Below, in pieces: positions 34,616-43,602 of a stretch of 64,000 bases of DNA. The notes beneath the pieces are model-generated. The model had not been told where the DNA came from, searched no databases, and saw nothing but the letters and a program-made list of their open reading frames with translations. A program made the position numbers and the translations under genes. The stretch's first letter is position 1, and each line of letters begins with the position of its first letter. The stretch lies in assembly GCA_902765595.1 (NCBI GenBank), contig CACXAQ010000003.1, forward strand, positions 1 to 64,000, read 5' to 3'. The stretch comes from Oscillospiraceae bacterium. GTDB taxonomy: Bacteria; Bacillota; Clostridia; Oscillospirales; Oscillospiraceae.

Positions 34616-35047
34616 ATGAATAAAGCAAAACAACCGATTCTGTATGCGCTGTTTGCCCTCGCCTCGGTCCTGGTGGAATACCTGGTGTTCTTCCTGCTGG
34701 AGCTGATCTGGGGGACGCGTATCGACGTTACGGTTTATAAGATCATTTCCAGGATCATTTCGTCTTTCTTCAACTTCAACGTCAACTATCGTTTTGTCTA
34801 TGATCGGGATGAATCCTACGGAAAGTCGCTGGTTAAGTACTATTGTCTGGCGATCCCGGTGATGTTCCTGTCCACCGCGCTCTTGAAGCTGGTTGCTGTC
34901 TGGACAAAGATCGACCAACTTACGGCGGGCATGAACAAGACAAAGAGCGCTGTACTGCATACACTCATCAATGCACCGGTGGATCTGGTGATCATGATCG
35001 GCAACTATCTCGCGCAGAAGTATTGGGTCTTTGTGAAAAAGAAATAA
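34616..35047 (+). CDS. GtrA family membrane protein
   Basis: 143-residue protein with four membrane segments matching GtrA: an N-terminal FALASVLVEYLVFFLL, the conserved ISRIISSFFNFNVNYRFVY (second segment, N-F-x-x-N-R-x-x-V) and a C-terminal NYLAQKYWVF. GtrA proteins are thought to flip undecaprenyl-phosphate-linked sugars made by a GT2 partner, here the gene just upstream. Terminator follows. Confidence 0.9.
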   Translation: MNKAKQPILYALFALASVLVEYLVFFLLELIWGTRIDVTVYKIISRIISSFFNFNVNYRFVYDRDESYGKSLVKYYCLAIPVMFLSTALLKLVAVWTKIDQLTAGMNKTKSAVLHTLINAPVDLVIMIGNYLAQKYWVFVKKK

Positions 35048-35058
35048 GGCTTCTCATT

Positions 35059-35093
35059 GCGCCGCCTGTCAAAAGCACAGGCGGCGCGCTTTT
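35059..35093 (+). terminator. Terminator after the GtrA gene
   Basis: Arms 35059-35069 and 35077-35087 (11 bp, GC-rich), then GCTTTT. Confidence 0.8.
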
Positions 35094-35150
35094 GAGAGAA
35101 AGGGTCGGAAAAACGCCGGAGTTGGGCACTTTTTTCGAAGAATGCCGCTC

Positions 35151-35179
35151 TTGTTTTTGCAATAAGATTATGGTAAAAT
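35151..35179 (+). promoter_or_regulatory. Promoter of uppP
   Basis: TTGTTT (35151-35156), 17-base spacer, extended -10 TGGTAAAAT (hexamer 35174-35179). Confidence 0.65.
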
Positions 35180-35210
35180 AAATGCTACGATTGTTGTGGA
35201 GGTACCCATA

Positions 35211-36044
35211 ATGAGCATTTGGAGCGCGATCCTCCTGGGCTTGATCCAAGGCATATCGGAATTCCTTCCGATCTCCAGTTCGGGACATCTCTCAATTTTG
35301 AATAACCTGTTTGGCCTGACGCCGGTGGAAGAGGGGCACATGTTTTTTGACGTGCTGCTCCACCTGGGGACCTTGGCCTCCATTGCTGTTGTCTATTGGA
35401 AGGACCTGGTGGAGATGTTTTACGAGGTGCTGGGTTTTGTGAATCTCGGCCCGCGGGCAGGTCAGAGACAGCAGCGTTATCCCTCTGCGAGACTGTTTTT
35501 CATGATCATCCTGGCGACGCTTCCGCTGGTCCTGATCCTTCCCATCAAGGATGAGCTGGAGACCCTGTATTATAACAGCATTTTCATTGGCGTTGCGCTG
35601 ATTCTGACCGGTTGTATGCTGTATGTTTCCGATAAAATGCTGCCCGGGAAAAAGAACGGCGGCAATATGACGGTGCTGGACGCTCTGATCATCGGCATCT
35701 GCCAGTGCGCCGCTACTGTTCCCGGCCTCTCCCGTTCCGGAACTACCATCACCGCCGGGATCTCCACCGGCCTGGACCGGGAGTTTGCCGTAAAATTTGC
35801 CTTTCTCATGTCCATTCCGGCTGTTTTGGGCGCCAATCTCCTGGCCCTGGTGGATGCAATTCAGGACGGGATCCAGTGGTCCTATGTCCCCGCATACCTG
35901 GTGGGAATGGTTGTGGCTGCGGTTTCCGGGATCGCCTCCATTCGGCTGCTGAAAGCGATAGCGAAAAAGGGGCGCTTCGGCGGCTTCGCCTACTACTGCT
36001 GGGTGGTCGGCGTTTTGGCGATCATTCTGACGATCATTTTCTGA
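35211..36044 (+). CDS. uppP: Undecaprenyl-diphosphate phosphatase
   Basis: 277-residue polytopic membrane enzyme (BacA type) that recycles undecaprenyl diphosphate to the monophosphate carrier. GLIQGISEFLPISSSGH with the catalytic Glu and the PGLSRSGTTITAG box with Ser and Arg are both present. The ATG at 35211 has GGAGG upstream; an in-frame GTG at 35196 overlaps that site. ftsK begins 19 bases later, so the two are likely co-transcribed. Confidence 0.96.
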   Translation: MSIWSAILLGLIQGISEFLPISSSGHLSILNNLFGLTPVEEGHMFFDVLLHLGTLASIAVVYWKDLVEMFYEVLGFVNLGPRAGQRQQRYPSARLFFMIILATLPLVLILPIKDELETLYYNSIFIGVALILTGCMLYVSDKMLPGKKNGGNMTVLDALIIGICQCAATVPGLSRSGTTITAGISTGLDREFAVKFAFLMSIPAVLGANLLALVDAIQDGIQWSYVPAYLVGMVVAAVSGIASIRLLKAIAKKGRFGGFAYYCWVVGVLAIILTIIF

Positions 36045-36063
36045 TTAAAAAGGATAGAGCTTT

Positions 36064-38715
36064 ATGGCGGATAAAAAGAAGACCAATACAAAAAAGAACG
36101 ATACAAGCAAGGCGGGAAAGAAAAACTCCAAGCCTCAAAAGGTTTTTGAGGAGAATTCCGCGCCTCCCGCGCCGCCTGCGCCTCCCCGTCATCGGGAGAT
36201 CATGGGCGGAATCTTCCTGGCCCTTTGTGTTCTCATTGCGATCAGCCTTTTCAGCACGGAAGGCGCTTTTGTCGCCTTCTTTGCCGATCTGGTCAAGGGT
36301 CTTTTCGGATGGGGCTTTTGGCTCACCCTTCCCGCGTTCCTCTTCTCCGGATTGATCCTTCTGTTCCACAAGGGAAGACCGGTGGAGCTGCGGGTGTGGT
36401 GCGTGCTTCTGCTGCCCCTGTTTTTTGCTGCCATTGCCGCGCTGATCCAGTCTGCCCCCATCGAAGAGATGGAACTGAAAAGCTATGCGGAGTCGCTTTA
36501 CACCGGCGGTAAGCAGATGGAGTCCGGCGGCGTGCTGGGCGGCCTGCTCGCTCTCGGACTGGATAAGGCTGTGAGCAAGGTGGGCGCATATCCCATCCTG
36601 TTCGTCGCCTTTGCGGCCTGCCTCATCTATGCCGTTCGCGGGACCTTTGCCGGCCTTTTTGCCGGACGGAGCCGCGCACAGCTGCAACAGCAGCCCGCTG
36701 AGAAAAAGAGCTGGGAAGATACGCTCCGGGAAGAGCTTACGGAAAAGAAGCCGGAAAAACCGGCGGAAGCCCCTAAATCCAAAAAGCCCAGACGGCCCCT
36801 TTACCCGGTGGACATCCCTCTGGGCGAGGACGATGAAGAAAACCTGAGTCTGAAAGGACCTTCCGGCACCTTCAGCGCGGCGGATTTCGCCGTATCGGAA
36901 CCGACCGCCAAGCGGACAAAGGTACGGCGGAAGCCCGTCGAGGAATCTGCCGGCCCCAAGGTGGAGACCTTCAGTTTCCAGGATGCCGACCCGCTGCCCG
37001 ACGAGGATGTGGTAGACGGGTATAAGAAGGTGCCTGTTGGGCAGAAGACGGCAAAGAAGCCGATCGCCATGACGGCGGAGATCTCCGATCCCCCCAAGGG
37101 GAAGAAGCTCAGCCAGGAAGAGGTGGATCGGGAAGCCCAGGCGGTTGCGGACGCCATTTCCAAGTCCTCGGACTCCGCTGCGAGTTATGAGTATCCGCCC
37201 ATTGATCTGCTGCGCAGCAGCACCGGCGCCGCGGTGGATGCACGGGATGAGATCCGCCTGAACGGTGAGCGGCTGGAGAGTGCGCTGCACAGCTTCGGCA
37301 TCAACGCCGCCATCGTGGGCGTGACCCACGGCCCCACGGTCACCCGCTATGACATCGAGCTGGAACAGGGTGTGAAGCTCTCCCGGGTCACCAATCTGGC
37401 CGGAGATCTGGCCTTGGCCCTGGGCGTTGTCAATGTGCGTATCGCGCCCATCCCGGATAAGATCTCTACCGTTGGCATCGAGGTTCCCAACAAGATCGTG
37501 AGCACCGTCTATCTGCGGGATATTATCGAATCTCCCCGTTTTCAGAATGCCAAATCCAAGCTGAGCTTTGCCTTGGGCAAGGACATCGGCGGTGACTGCA
37601 TCGTCGGCAACATAGCCAAGCTTCCTCATATGCTGATTGCCGGCACCACCGGTTCCGGTAAATCTGTCTGCATGAATTCCCTGATCCTGAGCCTGCTGTA
37701 TAAGGCCCGCCCGGACGAGGTCCGGCTTATCATGATCGACCCCAAGATGGTGGAGCTGGGCGTGTATAACGGCATTCCGCATCTGTATGTACCGGTAGTC
37801 ACCGACCCCAAAAAAGCGGCCGGCGCGCTGCAGTGGTCGGTGGTGGAAATGCTCAAACGTTACCGCAGCTTCTCCGAAATCGGCGTTCGTGACCTGGAGA
37901 GCTATAACCGGCATGCGGAATCCACGGGAGAGACTACACTGCCCCAGGTGGTGATCGTGATCGACGAGTTGGCAGACCTGATGCTGGTGGCCTCCAAGGA
38001 AGTGGAAGAGAGCATCTGCCGCGTGGCCCAGATGGGCCGTGCCGCAGGCATCCATCTGGTGATCGCGACCCAGCGTCCCTCTGCGGACGTGATCACGGGT
38101 CTTATGAAGGCCAACATCCCCAGCCGTATTGCTTTTGCGGTCTCCTCCGCTATGGAGAGCCGTATCATTCTGGACCAGTCCGGCGCGGAAAAGCTGGTGG
38201 GCATGGGCGACATGCTGTTCTCACCCTTGGGAAGCGGCAAGCCTACCCGCATCCAGGGCGCGTTCGTCTCCGATGAGGAGCGGGAAGAGGTCATCCAGTT
38301 CATCAAGGACGGCGCGGGAGAGGTCAAGGCAAATGACGAGATCCTGGCAGCTATGGAAAACGCTGCGGAGGACAAGCCTTCCGCCGACAATTCCAAGAGT
38401 GCCAAGGACGATGGCCTTTCCGCCTCCGGGTTTGACGAGATGCTGCCCCAGGCGGTGGAAGTGGTGCTGGAGACCGGCTCCTGCTCGGTGTCCATGCTTC
38501 AGCGCCGGGTGAAGCTGGGTTATTCCCGCGCCGCCCGTATCGTGGACCAGATGGAAGAGCTGGGTGTAGTCGGACCCTATGAGGGAGCCAAGCCCCGTGC
38601 TGTTGTGATCGATCGGGCAGGCTGGCAGGAGCTGCAGGCCCAGCTGGGCCTGATCGAGGGCGACGATATGTCTCTTGCCGCGGAGATGAGCGAAGCCGCG
38701 GATGATGACGAATAA
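36064..38715 (+). CDS. ftsK: DNA translocase FtsK/SpoIIIE
   Basis: 883-residue septal DNA pump. Four to five membrane segments (about 40-200) are followed by a Pro/Lys/Glu-rich linker (205-370), an alpha-beta domain and the RecA-like motor with Walker A GTTGSGKSV (about 525-533) and Walker B VIVIDELADLM. The C-terminal winged-helix gamma domain (SVSMLQRRVKLGYSRAARIV) reads KOPS/SRS polarity sequences. In spore formers the same family moves the chromosome into the forespore. Length is normal. It is the only FtsK-type gene in the window, so it may be SpoIIIE or a general FtsK. Confidence 0.95.
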   Translation: MADKKKTNTKKNDTSKAGKKNSKPQKVFEENSAPPAPPAPPRHREIMGGIFLALCVLIAISLFSTEGAFVAFFADLVKGLFGWGFWLTLPAFLFSGLILLFHKGRPVELRVWCVLLLPLFFAAIAALIQSAPIEEMELKSYAESLYTGGKQMESGGVLGGLLALGLDKAVSKVGAYPILFVAFAACLIYAVRGTFAGLFAGRSRAQLQQQPAEKKSWEDTLREELTEKKPEKPAEAPKSKKPRRPLYPVDIPLGEDDEENLSLKGPSGTFSAADFAVSEPTAKRTKVRRKPVEESAGPKVETFSFQDADPLPDEDVVDGYKKVPVGQKTAKKPIAMTAEISDPPKGKKLSQEEVDREAQAVADAISKSSDSAASYEYPPIDLLRSSTGAAVDARDEIRLNGERLESALHSFGINAAIVGVTHGPTVTRYDIELEQGVKLSRVTNLAGDLALALGVVNVRIAPIPDKISTVGIEVPNKIVSTVYLRDIIESPRFQNAKSKLSFALGKDIGGDCIVGNIAKLPHMLIAGTTGSGKSVCMNSLILSLLYKARPDEVRLIMIDPKMVELGVYNGIPHLYVPVVTDPKKAAGALQWSVVEMLKRYRSFSEIGVRDLESYNRHAESTGETTLPQVVIVIDELADLMLVASKEVEESICRVAQMGRAAGIHLVIATQRPSADVITGLMKANIPSRIAFAVSSAMESRIILDQSGAEKLVGMGDMLFSPLGSGKPTRIQGAFVSDEEREEVIQFIKDGAGEVKANDEILAAMENAAEDKPSADNSKSAKDDGLSASGFDEMLPQAVEVVLETGSCSVSMLQRRVKLGYSRAARIVDQMEELGVVGPYEGAKPRAVVIDRAGWQELQAQLGLIEGDDMSLAAEMSEAADDDE

Positions 38716-38726
38716 AAAGACAGGAA

Positions 38727-38753
38727 CGAAAGGGCGTGTACTGCGCCCTTTCG
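38727..38753 (+). terminator. Weak terminator/hairpin between ftsK and mrnC
   Basis: Arms 38727-38736 and 38744-38753 (10 bp), followed by GCGGGTTTT. The T run is displaced and short; it may only attenuate. Confidence 0.5.
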
Positions 38754-38765
38754 CGGGTTTTGACG

Positions 38766-39164
38766 ATGAATTCTTTTCACCCTGAAATGAGTACTGCGGA
38801 GGTCAACCGCATCAGCATGCTGGGCCTTGCCCATGTGGGAGACGGTGTTTACGAGCTGCTGACCCGTACCGCTCTTTGCAAAGAAGGACATACCGGCGTT
38901 CAGGAACTGCACAGGCTGACCGTGGCCCGAGTCCGGGCGGAGGCCCAGGCCAGAGCGGCGGAGAAGATACAGCCGCTGCTCTCGGAGGAAGAACTGGCCC
39001 TGTATCGCCGCGGGAGGAACACCCATGTGAACTCCGTGCCTCACAACGCGGAGCTTGCGGATTATCACGCGGCAACGGGCCTGGAGGCCCTCTTCGGCTG
39101 GCTCTATCTTCTCGGACGGTTGGAGCGGATCGATACGCTGTTCGCCGCCATTACGGAGGGATAA
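38766..39164 (+). CDS. mrnC: Mini-ribonuclease III
   Basis: About 132-residue RNase III catalytic domain without dsRNA-binding domain, which matures 23S rRNA ends in Firmicutes. LAHVGDGVYELLTRTAL is the modified RNase III signature, and HNAELADYHAATGLEALFGWLYL the second. The start is uncertain: ATG at 38766 gives normal length but a poor ribosome binding site; a GTG at 38736 lies in the preceding hairpin. The rqcH ATG comes 2 bases after the stop codon. Confidence 0.88.
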   Translation: MNSFHPEMSTAEVNRISMLGLAHVGDGVYELLTRTALCKEGHTGVQELHRLTVARVRAEAQARAAEKIQPLLSEEELALYRRGRNTHVNSVPHNAELADYHAATGLEALFGWLYLLGRLERIDTLFAAITEG

Positions 39165-39166
39165 CG

Positions 39167-40888
39167 ATGCCCCTTGACGCTGTATGTATCCACGCGCTGG
39201 TTGAGGAATTGCGGGAGCGGATCCTGGGTGGGCGGATCGACAAGGTCCAGCAGCCGGAACGGGATATGCTGCTGCTGTCTCTGCGCGCAAAAGGGGAGAA
39301 CCTCCGCCTTCTGTTGGCAGCCGGGACCGGCAACGCCCGCTGTCATATCACCAACGCCGCCTATGAAAACCCGGCGGAGGCGCCGATGTTCTGTATGCTC
39401 CTGCGAAAGCATCTGGTGGGTGCTCGCATCGTTGACGTCCGCCAGCCGGATTGGGAGCGGATGCTGATCCTGGACCTGGATACCTTTGACGAGCTTGGCG
39501 TCGGTTCCCGGAAGCAGTTGGTGGTGGAGATGATCGGCCGCAGCTCCAATGTGATCCTGGTGGCCGAGGACGGGCGGATCGTGGACTGCGTGCGCCGGGT
39601 AGATTATGCGGGCGACGCGCTGCGCCGGCTGCTCCCCGGCATGATTTACCGGCTCCCGCCGCGACAGGAGAAGATCCCGTTTTTCGAGGCGGAGTCTGAG
39701 CAGATCTTGAAAGCGTTATCCGAAGCGGATCGGGACGTTCCAATCGACAAGTGGCTGCTGGACCGATTTTCCGGCCTTTCCCCGCTGATCTGTCGGGAGC
39801 TGGCTTACCGCAGCAGAGAAGATTACGAGCGCCTTCCCGCGCAAATGGAGGCGCTGCGGGAGAGCGTTGCGGCAGGGGAGTATGAACCCTGCCTGCTCCT
39901 GCGTGACGACAAGCCTCAGGACTTCAGTTTCCTTGCCTTCGGGCAATATGGCCCGGAAACCCGGATCCAGCGTCTGCCCAGCTTCTCAGAGCTCCTGGAC
40001 GCCTTTTACACCCGGAAGGACCAGGCAGAGCAGCGCCGCCGCCGCGGACAGGAGCTGACCCGCAGCATCCGCACCAGCCGGGACCGTCTGGCGCGAAAGC
40101 TCGGAAACCAGCGGGAAGAACTCAAGCGCACCGAGACGAAGGAAGAGGTCCGCAGCCGGGCAGAATTGATCACCGCCAACCTCTTTCGAATGAAGAAAGG
40201 GGACCGGGTGCTGACCTGCCAGGATTATTATGCGGAGGGCTGCCCTGAGATCACGATTCCGTTGGATGCGCTGAAAACACCCCAGCAAAATGCCGCGGCG
40301 CTTTTTAAGGAGTATCGGAAGCTTAAGGGCGCAGAGCAGCATCTGACCGTGCTGATCGCCCAGGGAGAACAGCAGCTGGATTATCTGAACAGCGTTTTGG
40401 AAGAGCTGCAGCGGGCTGAGAGTGAAAAGGATCTGGCAGATATCCGCCGGGAGCTTGCCGAAACGGGATATTTGAAAAAAGGAAAGGTCTCAAAAGCGGT
40501 CAAGGGCAAGGCCCAGGCTCCGATGCGCTTTGTCAGTGACGACGGCTTCGAGATCCTGGTTGGCCGCAGCAACGTGCAAAACGATGAGCTGACCACCCGG
40601 ATCGCCCGGAGGACCGATTGGTGGCTCCATACCCAGAAGGTTCATGGCAGCCATGTGATCCTGCGCTGCGAAGGTGAGACGCCCAGCGATGCTGCCCTGG
40701 AGCAGGCGGCGTCCATCGCCGTCTACTATTCTCAAGGGCGTGACGGCGGCAAGATCCCCGTCGATTACACCATGGTCCGCTTCGTGCGAAAGCCCTCCGG
40801 GGCGATGCCCGGGAAGGTGATCTACACAGAGTACAAGACGATGATGGCCCATGGGGATGAAGCCCTGGTCACGCGGCTGAAAAAGTGA
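39167..40888 (+). CDS. rqcH: RqcH/NFACT family ribosome quality control protein
   Basis: 573-residue homologue of B. subtilis RqcH (and FbpA-type fibronectin-binding proteins). In ribosome rescue RqcH recruits tRNA-Ala to stalled 50S subunits and adds alanine tails. NFACT-N (about 1-200: AVCIHALVEELRERILGGRIDKV), a helical coiled-coil middle (about 290-440) and the NFACT-R domain (DDGFEILVGRSNVQNDELT, DWWLHTQKVHGSHVILR) are clear. The ATG follows CGGAGGGATAACG; the open frame extends upstream to 38876 only as an overlap with mrnC. Confidence 0.95.
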   Translation: MPLDAVCIHALVEELRERILGGRIDKVQQPERDMLLLSLRAKGENLRLLLAAGTGNARCHITNAAYENPAEAPMFCMLLRKHLVGARIVDVRQPDWERMLILDLDTFDELGVGSRKQLVVEMIGRSSNVILVAEDGRIVDCVRRVDYAGDALRRLLPGMIYRLPPRQEKIPFFEAESEQILKALSEADRDVPIDKWLLDRFSGLSPLICRELAYRSREDYERLPAQMEALRESVAAGEYEPCLLLRDDKPQDFSFLAFGQYGPETRIQRLPSFSELLDAFYTRKDQAEQRRRRGQELTRSIRTSRDRLARKLGNQREELKRTETKEEVRSRAELITANLFRMKKGDRVLTCQDYYAEGCPEITIPLDALKTPQQNAAALFKEYRKLKGAEQHLTVLIAQGEQQLDYLNSVLEELQRAESEKDLADIRRELAETGYLKKGKVSKAVKGKAQAPMRFVSDDGFEILVGRSNVQNDELTTRIARRTDWWLHTQKVHGSHVILRCEGETPSDAALEQAASIAVYYSQGRDGGKIPVDYTMVRFVRKPSGAMPGKVIYTEYKTMMAHGDEALVTRLKK

Positions 40889-41331
40889 AAGTGAAAATGA
40901 AAAGAAGGAAAACGTTTATTGTGACCCTGTTTGTTCTGTATCTTGCGGTTTTGGCTTTCCTGCTGTTTCACCGGACTGCGAGAGAAGAACGTTCCTATAA
41001 TCTGATTCCCTTGGAAACTATAAGAAATTGGCTGGATCTTCTTGTTCGCGACGATCCGCTTGCCGTTTCTTTTCGCCCGATTTCGCTCGCGAATCTTCTT
41101 GGAAACCTCTTTGTCCTCCTCCCAATGGGATTTTTCTTTCCGGCTTTGTTTTCCCGGCAGAAATCTTTCTGGCTGTTTTTACTGACTACGGTTCTGCTTG
41201 TCTGCCTGATCGAGCTTGCGCAGCTGTTGACCAGGCGAGGGGCCCTGGATATAGACGACCTGCTTCTCAATGTTCCAGGCGCCTGCCTGGGCTGGCTTGG
41301 ATGGCGGCTCTGGAGCCGAAAAAAAGAATAG
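40885..41331 (+). CDS. VanZ-like family membrane protein
   Basis: 148-residue protein with four membrane segments of the VanZ type: FIVTLFVLYLAVLAFLLFHR, NLIPLETIRNW, SLANLLGNLFVLLPMGFFFP and CLIELAQLLTRRGALDIDDLLLNVPG, the last being the most conserved block. VanZ gives low teicoplanin resistance in enterococci, but most homologues have no known function. The GTG start overlaps the rqcH stop; an ATG at 40897 is an alternative. Base composition is more AT-rich than neighbouring genes. Confidence 0.85.
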   Translation: MKVKMKRRKTFIVTLFVLYLAVLAFLLFHRTAREERSYNLIPLETIRNWLDLLVRDDPLAVSFRPISLANLLGNLFVLLPMGFFFPALFSRQKSFWLFLLTTVLLVCLIELAQLLTRRGALDIDDLLLNVPGACLGWLGWRLWSRKKE

Positions 41332-41363
41332 AAAAGCACGGATCCTTTCGGATCCGTGCTTTT
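41332..41363. terminator. Bidirectional terminator between VanZ gene and ybaK-like gene
   Basis: Perfect 14-bp inverted repeat, arms 41332-41345 and 41350-41363, TTTC loop, A4/T4 ends. Confidence 0.9.
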
Positions 41364-41377
41364 CTGCTGTAAGGAAC

Positions 41378-41851
41378 TCAGGCTTCCGGAAGCTTGCATA
41401 CGTCGATCCATTCCAGGGCTCTGGAGCAGCGGAACAACTCTTCCAGATCCAGCTCGATGGCGCTGTTGGGACTGCCCACAGCGGGAAAGACGGTGGTAAA
41501 GCGTTTGAGACTGTCGTCCAGATACACAGGGATCCCCTCATTGCAGCCGAAGGGACAAACCCCGCCGATGGGGTGACCCACCAGCTCCTGCACTTCTTCG
41601 GCCGAGAGCATCCGTGCCTTGAAGTGGAATTTCTCTTTAAACTTCTTGTTGTCGATCCGCGCGTCGCCGGCGGCCAGGATCAGCATGCAGCCCGTCTCGG
41701 TCTTGAAGGATAACGTCTTTGCGATCCGCGCGCCCTCCACACCGAGAGCCTTGGCGGCCAGATCCACCGTGGCGGAAGAGACCGTGAATTCCATGACCCG
41801 GTCTTCCATGCCCAGGGAACGAAAATACGCGAGCCCCTTTTCAATGGACAT
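41378..41851 (-). CDS. YbaK/EbsC family Cys-tRNA(Pro) deacylase-like protein
   Basis: 157-residue trans-editing deacylase family member. ALGVEGARIAKTLSFKT carries the conserved Lys, followed by ILAAGDARIDNKKFKEKF, the VGHPIGGVCPFGC loop and the final VFPAVGSPNSAIELDLEEL. The YbaK group hydrolyses Cys-tRNA(Pro); related groups act on other mischarged tRNAs, so exact substrate is open. It is the second such family in the window (the other is at 25132). Its ATG overlaps the stop of the LemA-like gene by one base. Confidence 0.92.
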   Translation of the reverse strand: MSIEKGLAYFRSLGMEDRVMEFTVSSATVDLAAKALGVEGARIAKTLSFKTETGCMLILAAGDARIDNKKFKEKFHFKARMLSAEEVQELVGHPIGGVCPFGCNEGIPVYLDDSLKRFTTVFPAVGSPNSAIELDLEELFRCSRALEWIDVCKLPEA

Positions 41852-42387
41852 CAGGCGAATACCTCCGGCATATCGACATCGGCAAGTATGGCCAGTGGAC
41901 CGGTGGGGAAGCGGTCATATTTGGAGAGGAAAGCCCGTACCGTCTGATTATACGGGTCGCCGGAAATACGATCGGATGCGGCGCTGATCCGGTCCATACA
42001 GTCTCGGACGGTCTCCGCGTCCGCCTCAGGCAAGGTGGCGGACAAGAGTCTTTGCTCTGTGGAGATCAGCTCCGTGCGGAGCGTATCGTAATACCAGAAG
42101 AGGAGACCGGCACCGGTGCTTTCTCTGCTCAGCGCAGACTGCAGATCATCTGCGGCGGAGCGCAGGTCCTCCGCGTCGATTCCGTTTTGCTTTGCTACGC
42201 TGGACAGTAAGACCGCGTCCTGACGGATCGCCTCCAGCTGATTGCCAATTCGGTCAGTCTCATAGAAACTGTCCTGAATTTCCCGGCACATCGCGCCGAA
42301 CTTCCAATGCACGTTGATGAGCGTGGATCCGGCAACGATCAGAAAAGCCAGAATGATCGCTGTGACAGGATTTCTGAAAAACTTCAT
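41851..42387 (-). CDS. LemA-like membrane-anchored helical protein
   Basis: 178 residues with an N-terminal membrane segment (about 8-25) and a helical body. The C-terminal YNQTVRAFLSKYDRFPTGPLA resembles the final block of LemA proteins (YN-x-x-V...FP-x-x-x-x-A), but the usual central VQLKRR-x-DLIPNLV block is degenerate. The assignment is therefore tentative. It lies between the TelA and YbaK-like genes in one minus-strand operon. LemA-family function is not established. Confidence 0.55.
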   Translation of the reverse strand: MKFFRNPVTAIILAFLIVAGSTLINVHWKFGAMCREIQDSFYETDRIGNQLEAIRQDAVLLSSVAKQNGIDAEDLRSAADDLQSALSRESTGAGLLFWYYDTLRTELISTEQRLLSATLPEADAETVRDCMDRISAASDRISGDPYNQTVRAFLSKYDRFPTGPLAILADVDMPEVFA

Positions 42388-42407
42388 GGCTTACTCCTGT
42401 GAAGGGC

Positions 42408-43562
42408 TCAGCCCTTCATCTCCAGCAGCTTCTGCTTCAGGGCGCCTTCGATGCGGCCCAGCTCTTCCTCGGCCTGGGCGCGGCGCTCGCGGCCCTGATC
42501 CTGGATCTCACGGACCTCGTTGAGCGTCGCGATCAGCTCTTCGTTGGTCTTGCGCAGGGTCTCCATATCCACAATGCCCCGCTCGGATTCTTTGGCGATG
42601 GCGACACTGCCCTGGTGCAGAGTCTGGGCGTTCTTCTGCAAAAGATCGTTGGTCACATTGGTGACTTCCCGCTGGGCCTTCATGGCCTGCTCGGAGTGGT
42701 ACAGGGATAAGGCCATGACCATCTGGTTTTTCCACAGAGGGATGGTATTCACGATGGAGGTGCGGATCTTCTCAGCCATCAGGCTGTCGTTGTTCTGGAC
42801 CATGCGGATCTGGGGAGACATCTGGACGGAGATCATCCGGGTCAGCTCCAGGTCGTGGATCTTCTTCTCAAAGCGGCCGATCATGTTGGCAAAGTCGTTG
42901 GCAGCCTGGGCGTCTTCCGGGAGGCCGGTCTCATTGGCCTTTTTCACGTACTCGGGAAGCTCTACCTGCCGCAGATGCTCGATCTTCAGCTTGCCGGCCA
43001 GGATGTACATGGTCAGCTCCTTCATATACTCCTCGTTTTTCTCATACATCTTGTCCATCATGGTGATGTCCTTGAGAAGGGTGACCTCGTGCTTTTGCAG
43101 GGACTCCACGATCTTGTCCACATTGACCTCGGCCTTGTCATACTGGGCTTTCAGGGAAGCGAGGCTCTGCTGACTCTTTTTGAAAAGGCCCAGGAAGCCC
43201 TTCTTCTCCTCCGTGTCAAAGTTGAGGCCCTTCAGCTCTACAACCAGGTCGCCCAGCATGTGGCCCACTTCGCCCAGATCCTTTGTGCGGACTGTGGCAA
43301 GGGCTGCGTCGGAGAATTCGGAGATGTTCTTCTGAGCGGCGCTGCCGTAGTTCATGACCTGCTCGGTATTGAGCACATCGATCTTCTCGGAGAACTCACG
43401 CACGGCGGCCTGCTCTGCTTCAGACAGATTGCTGATGTCCAGCTTTTCTGCGGGCGCCTGTTCTTCGACTTTTTCTTCTTCCTGTGCGGGCGCTTCCTGC
43501 ACTGCGGCGGCGGTGCCGTTGGGATCCAGGGTCAGAAAGGGGATCTTGGTTTCTTCACTCAT
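42408..43562 (-). CDS. TelA family toxic-anion-resistance protein
   Basis: 384-residue soluble, mostly helical protein of the TelA/KlaA family, named for tellurite resistance and also linked to envelope stress. An acidic N-terminal tail (1-45) precedes the conserved KDLGEVGHMLGDLVVELKG, ITMMDKMYEKNEEYMKELT and PQIRMVQNNDSLMAEKIRTS blocks. The ATG at 43562 has AAGGA 9 bases upstream; the in-frame ATG at 43571 is too close to it. It follows the XpaC gene, a common pairing in Firmicutes. Confidence 0.92.
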   Translation of the reverse strand: MSEETKIPFLTLDPNGTAAAVQEAPAQEEEKVEEQAPAEKLDISNLSEAEQAAVREFSEKIDVLNTEQVMNYGSAAQKNISEFSDAALATVRTKDLGEVGHMLGDLVVELKGLNFDTEEKKGFLGLFKKSQQSLASLKAQYDKAEVNVDKIVESLQKHEVTLLKDITMMDKMYEKNEEYMKELTMYILAGKLKIEHLRQVELPEYVKKANETGLPEDAQAANDFANMIGRFEKKIHDLELTRMISVQMSPQIRMVQNNDSLMAEKIRTSIVNTIPLWKNQMVMALSLYHSEQAMKAQREVTNVTNDLLQKNAQTLHQGSVAIAKESERGIVDMETLRKTNEELIATLNEVREIQDQGRERRAQAEEELGRIEGALKQKLLEMKG

Positions 43563-43602
43563 GACAAACATTCCTTTCTATTGAAAACTTATTGTGTTCC
43601 TG

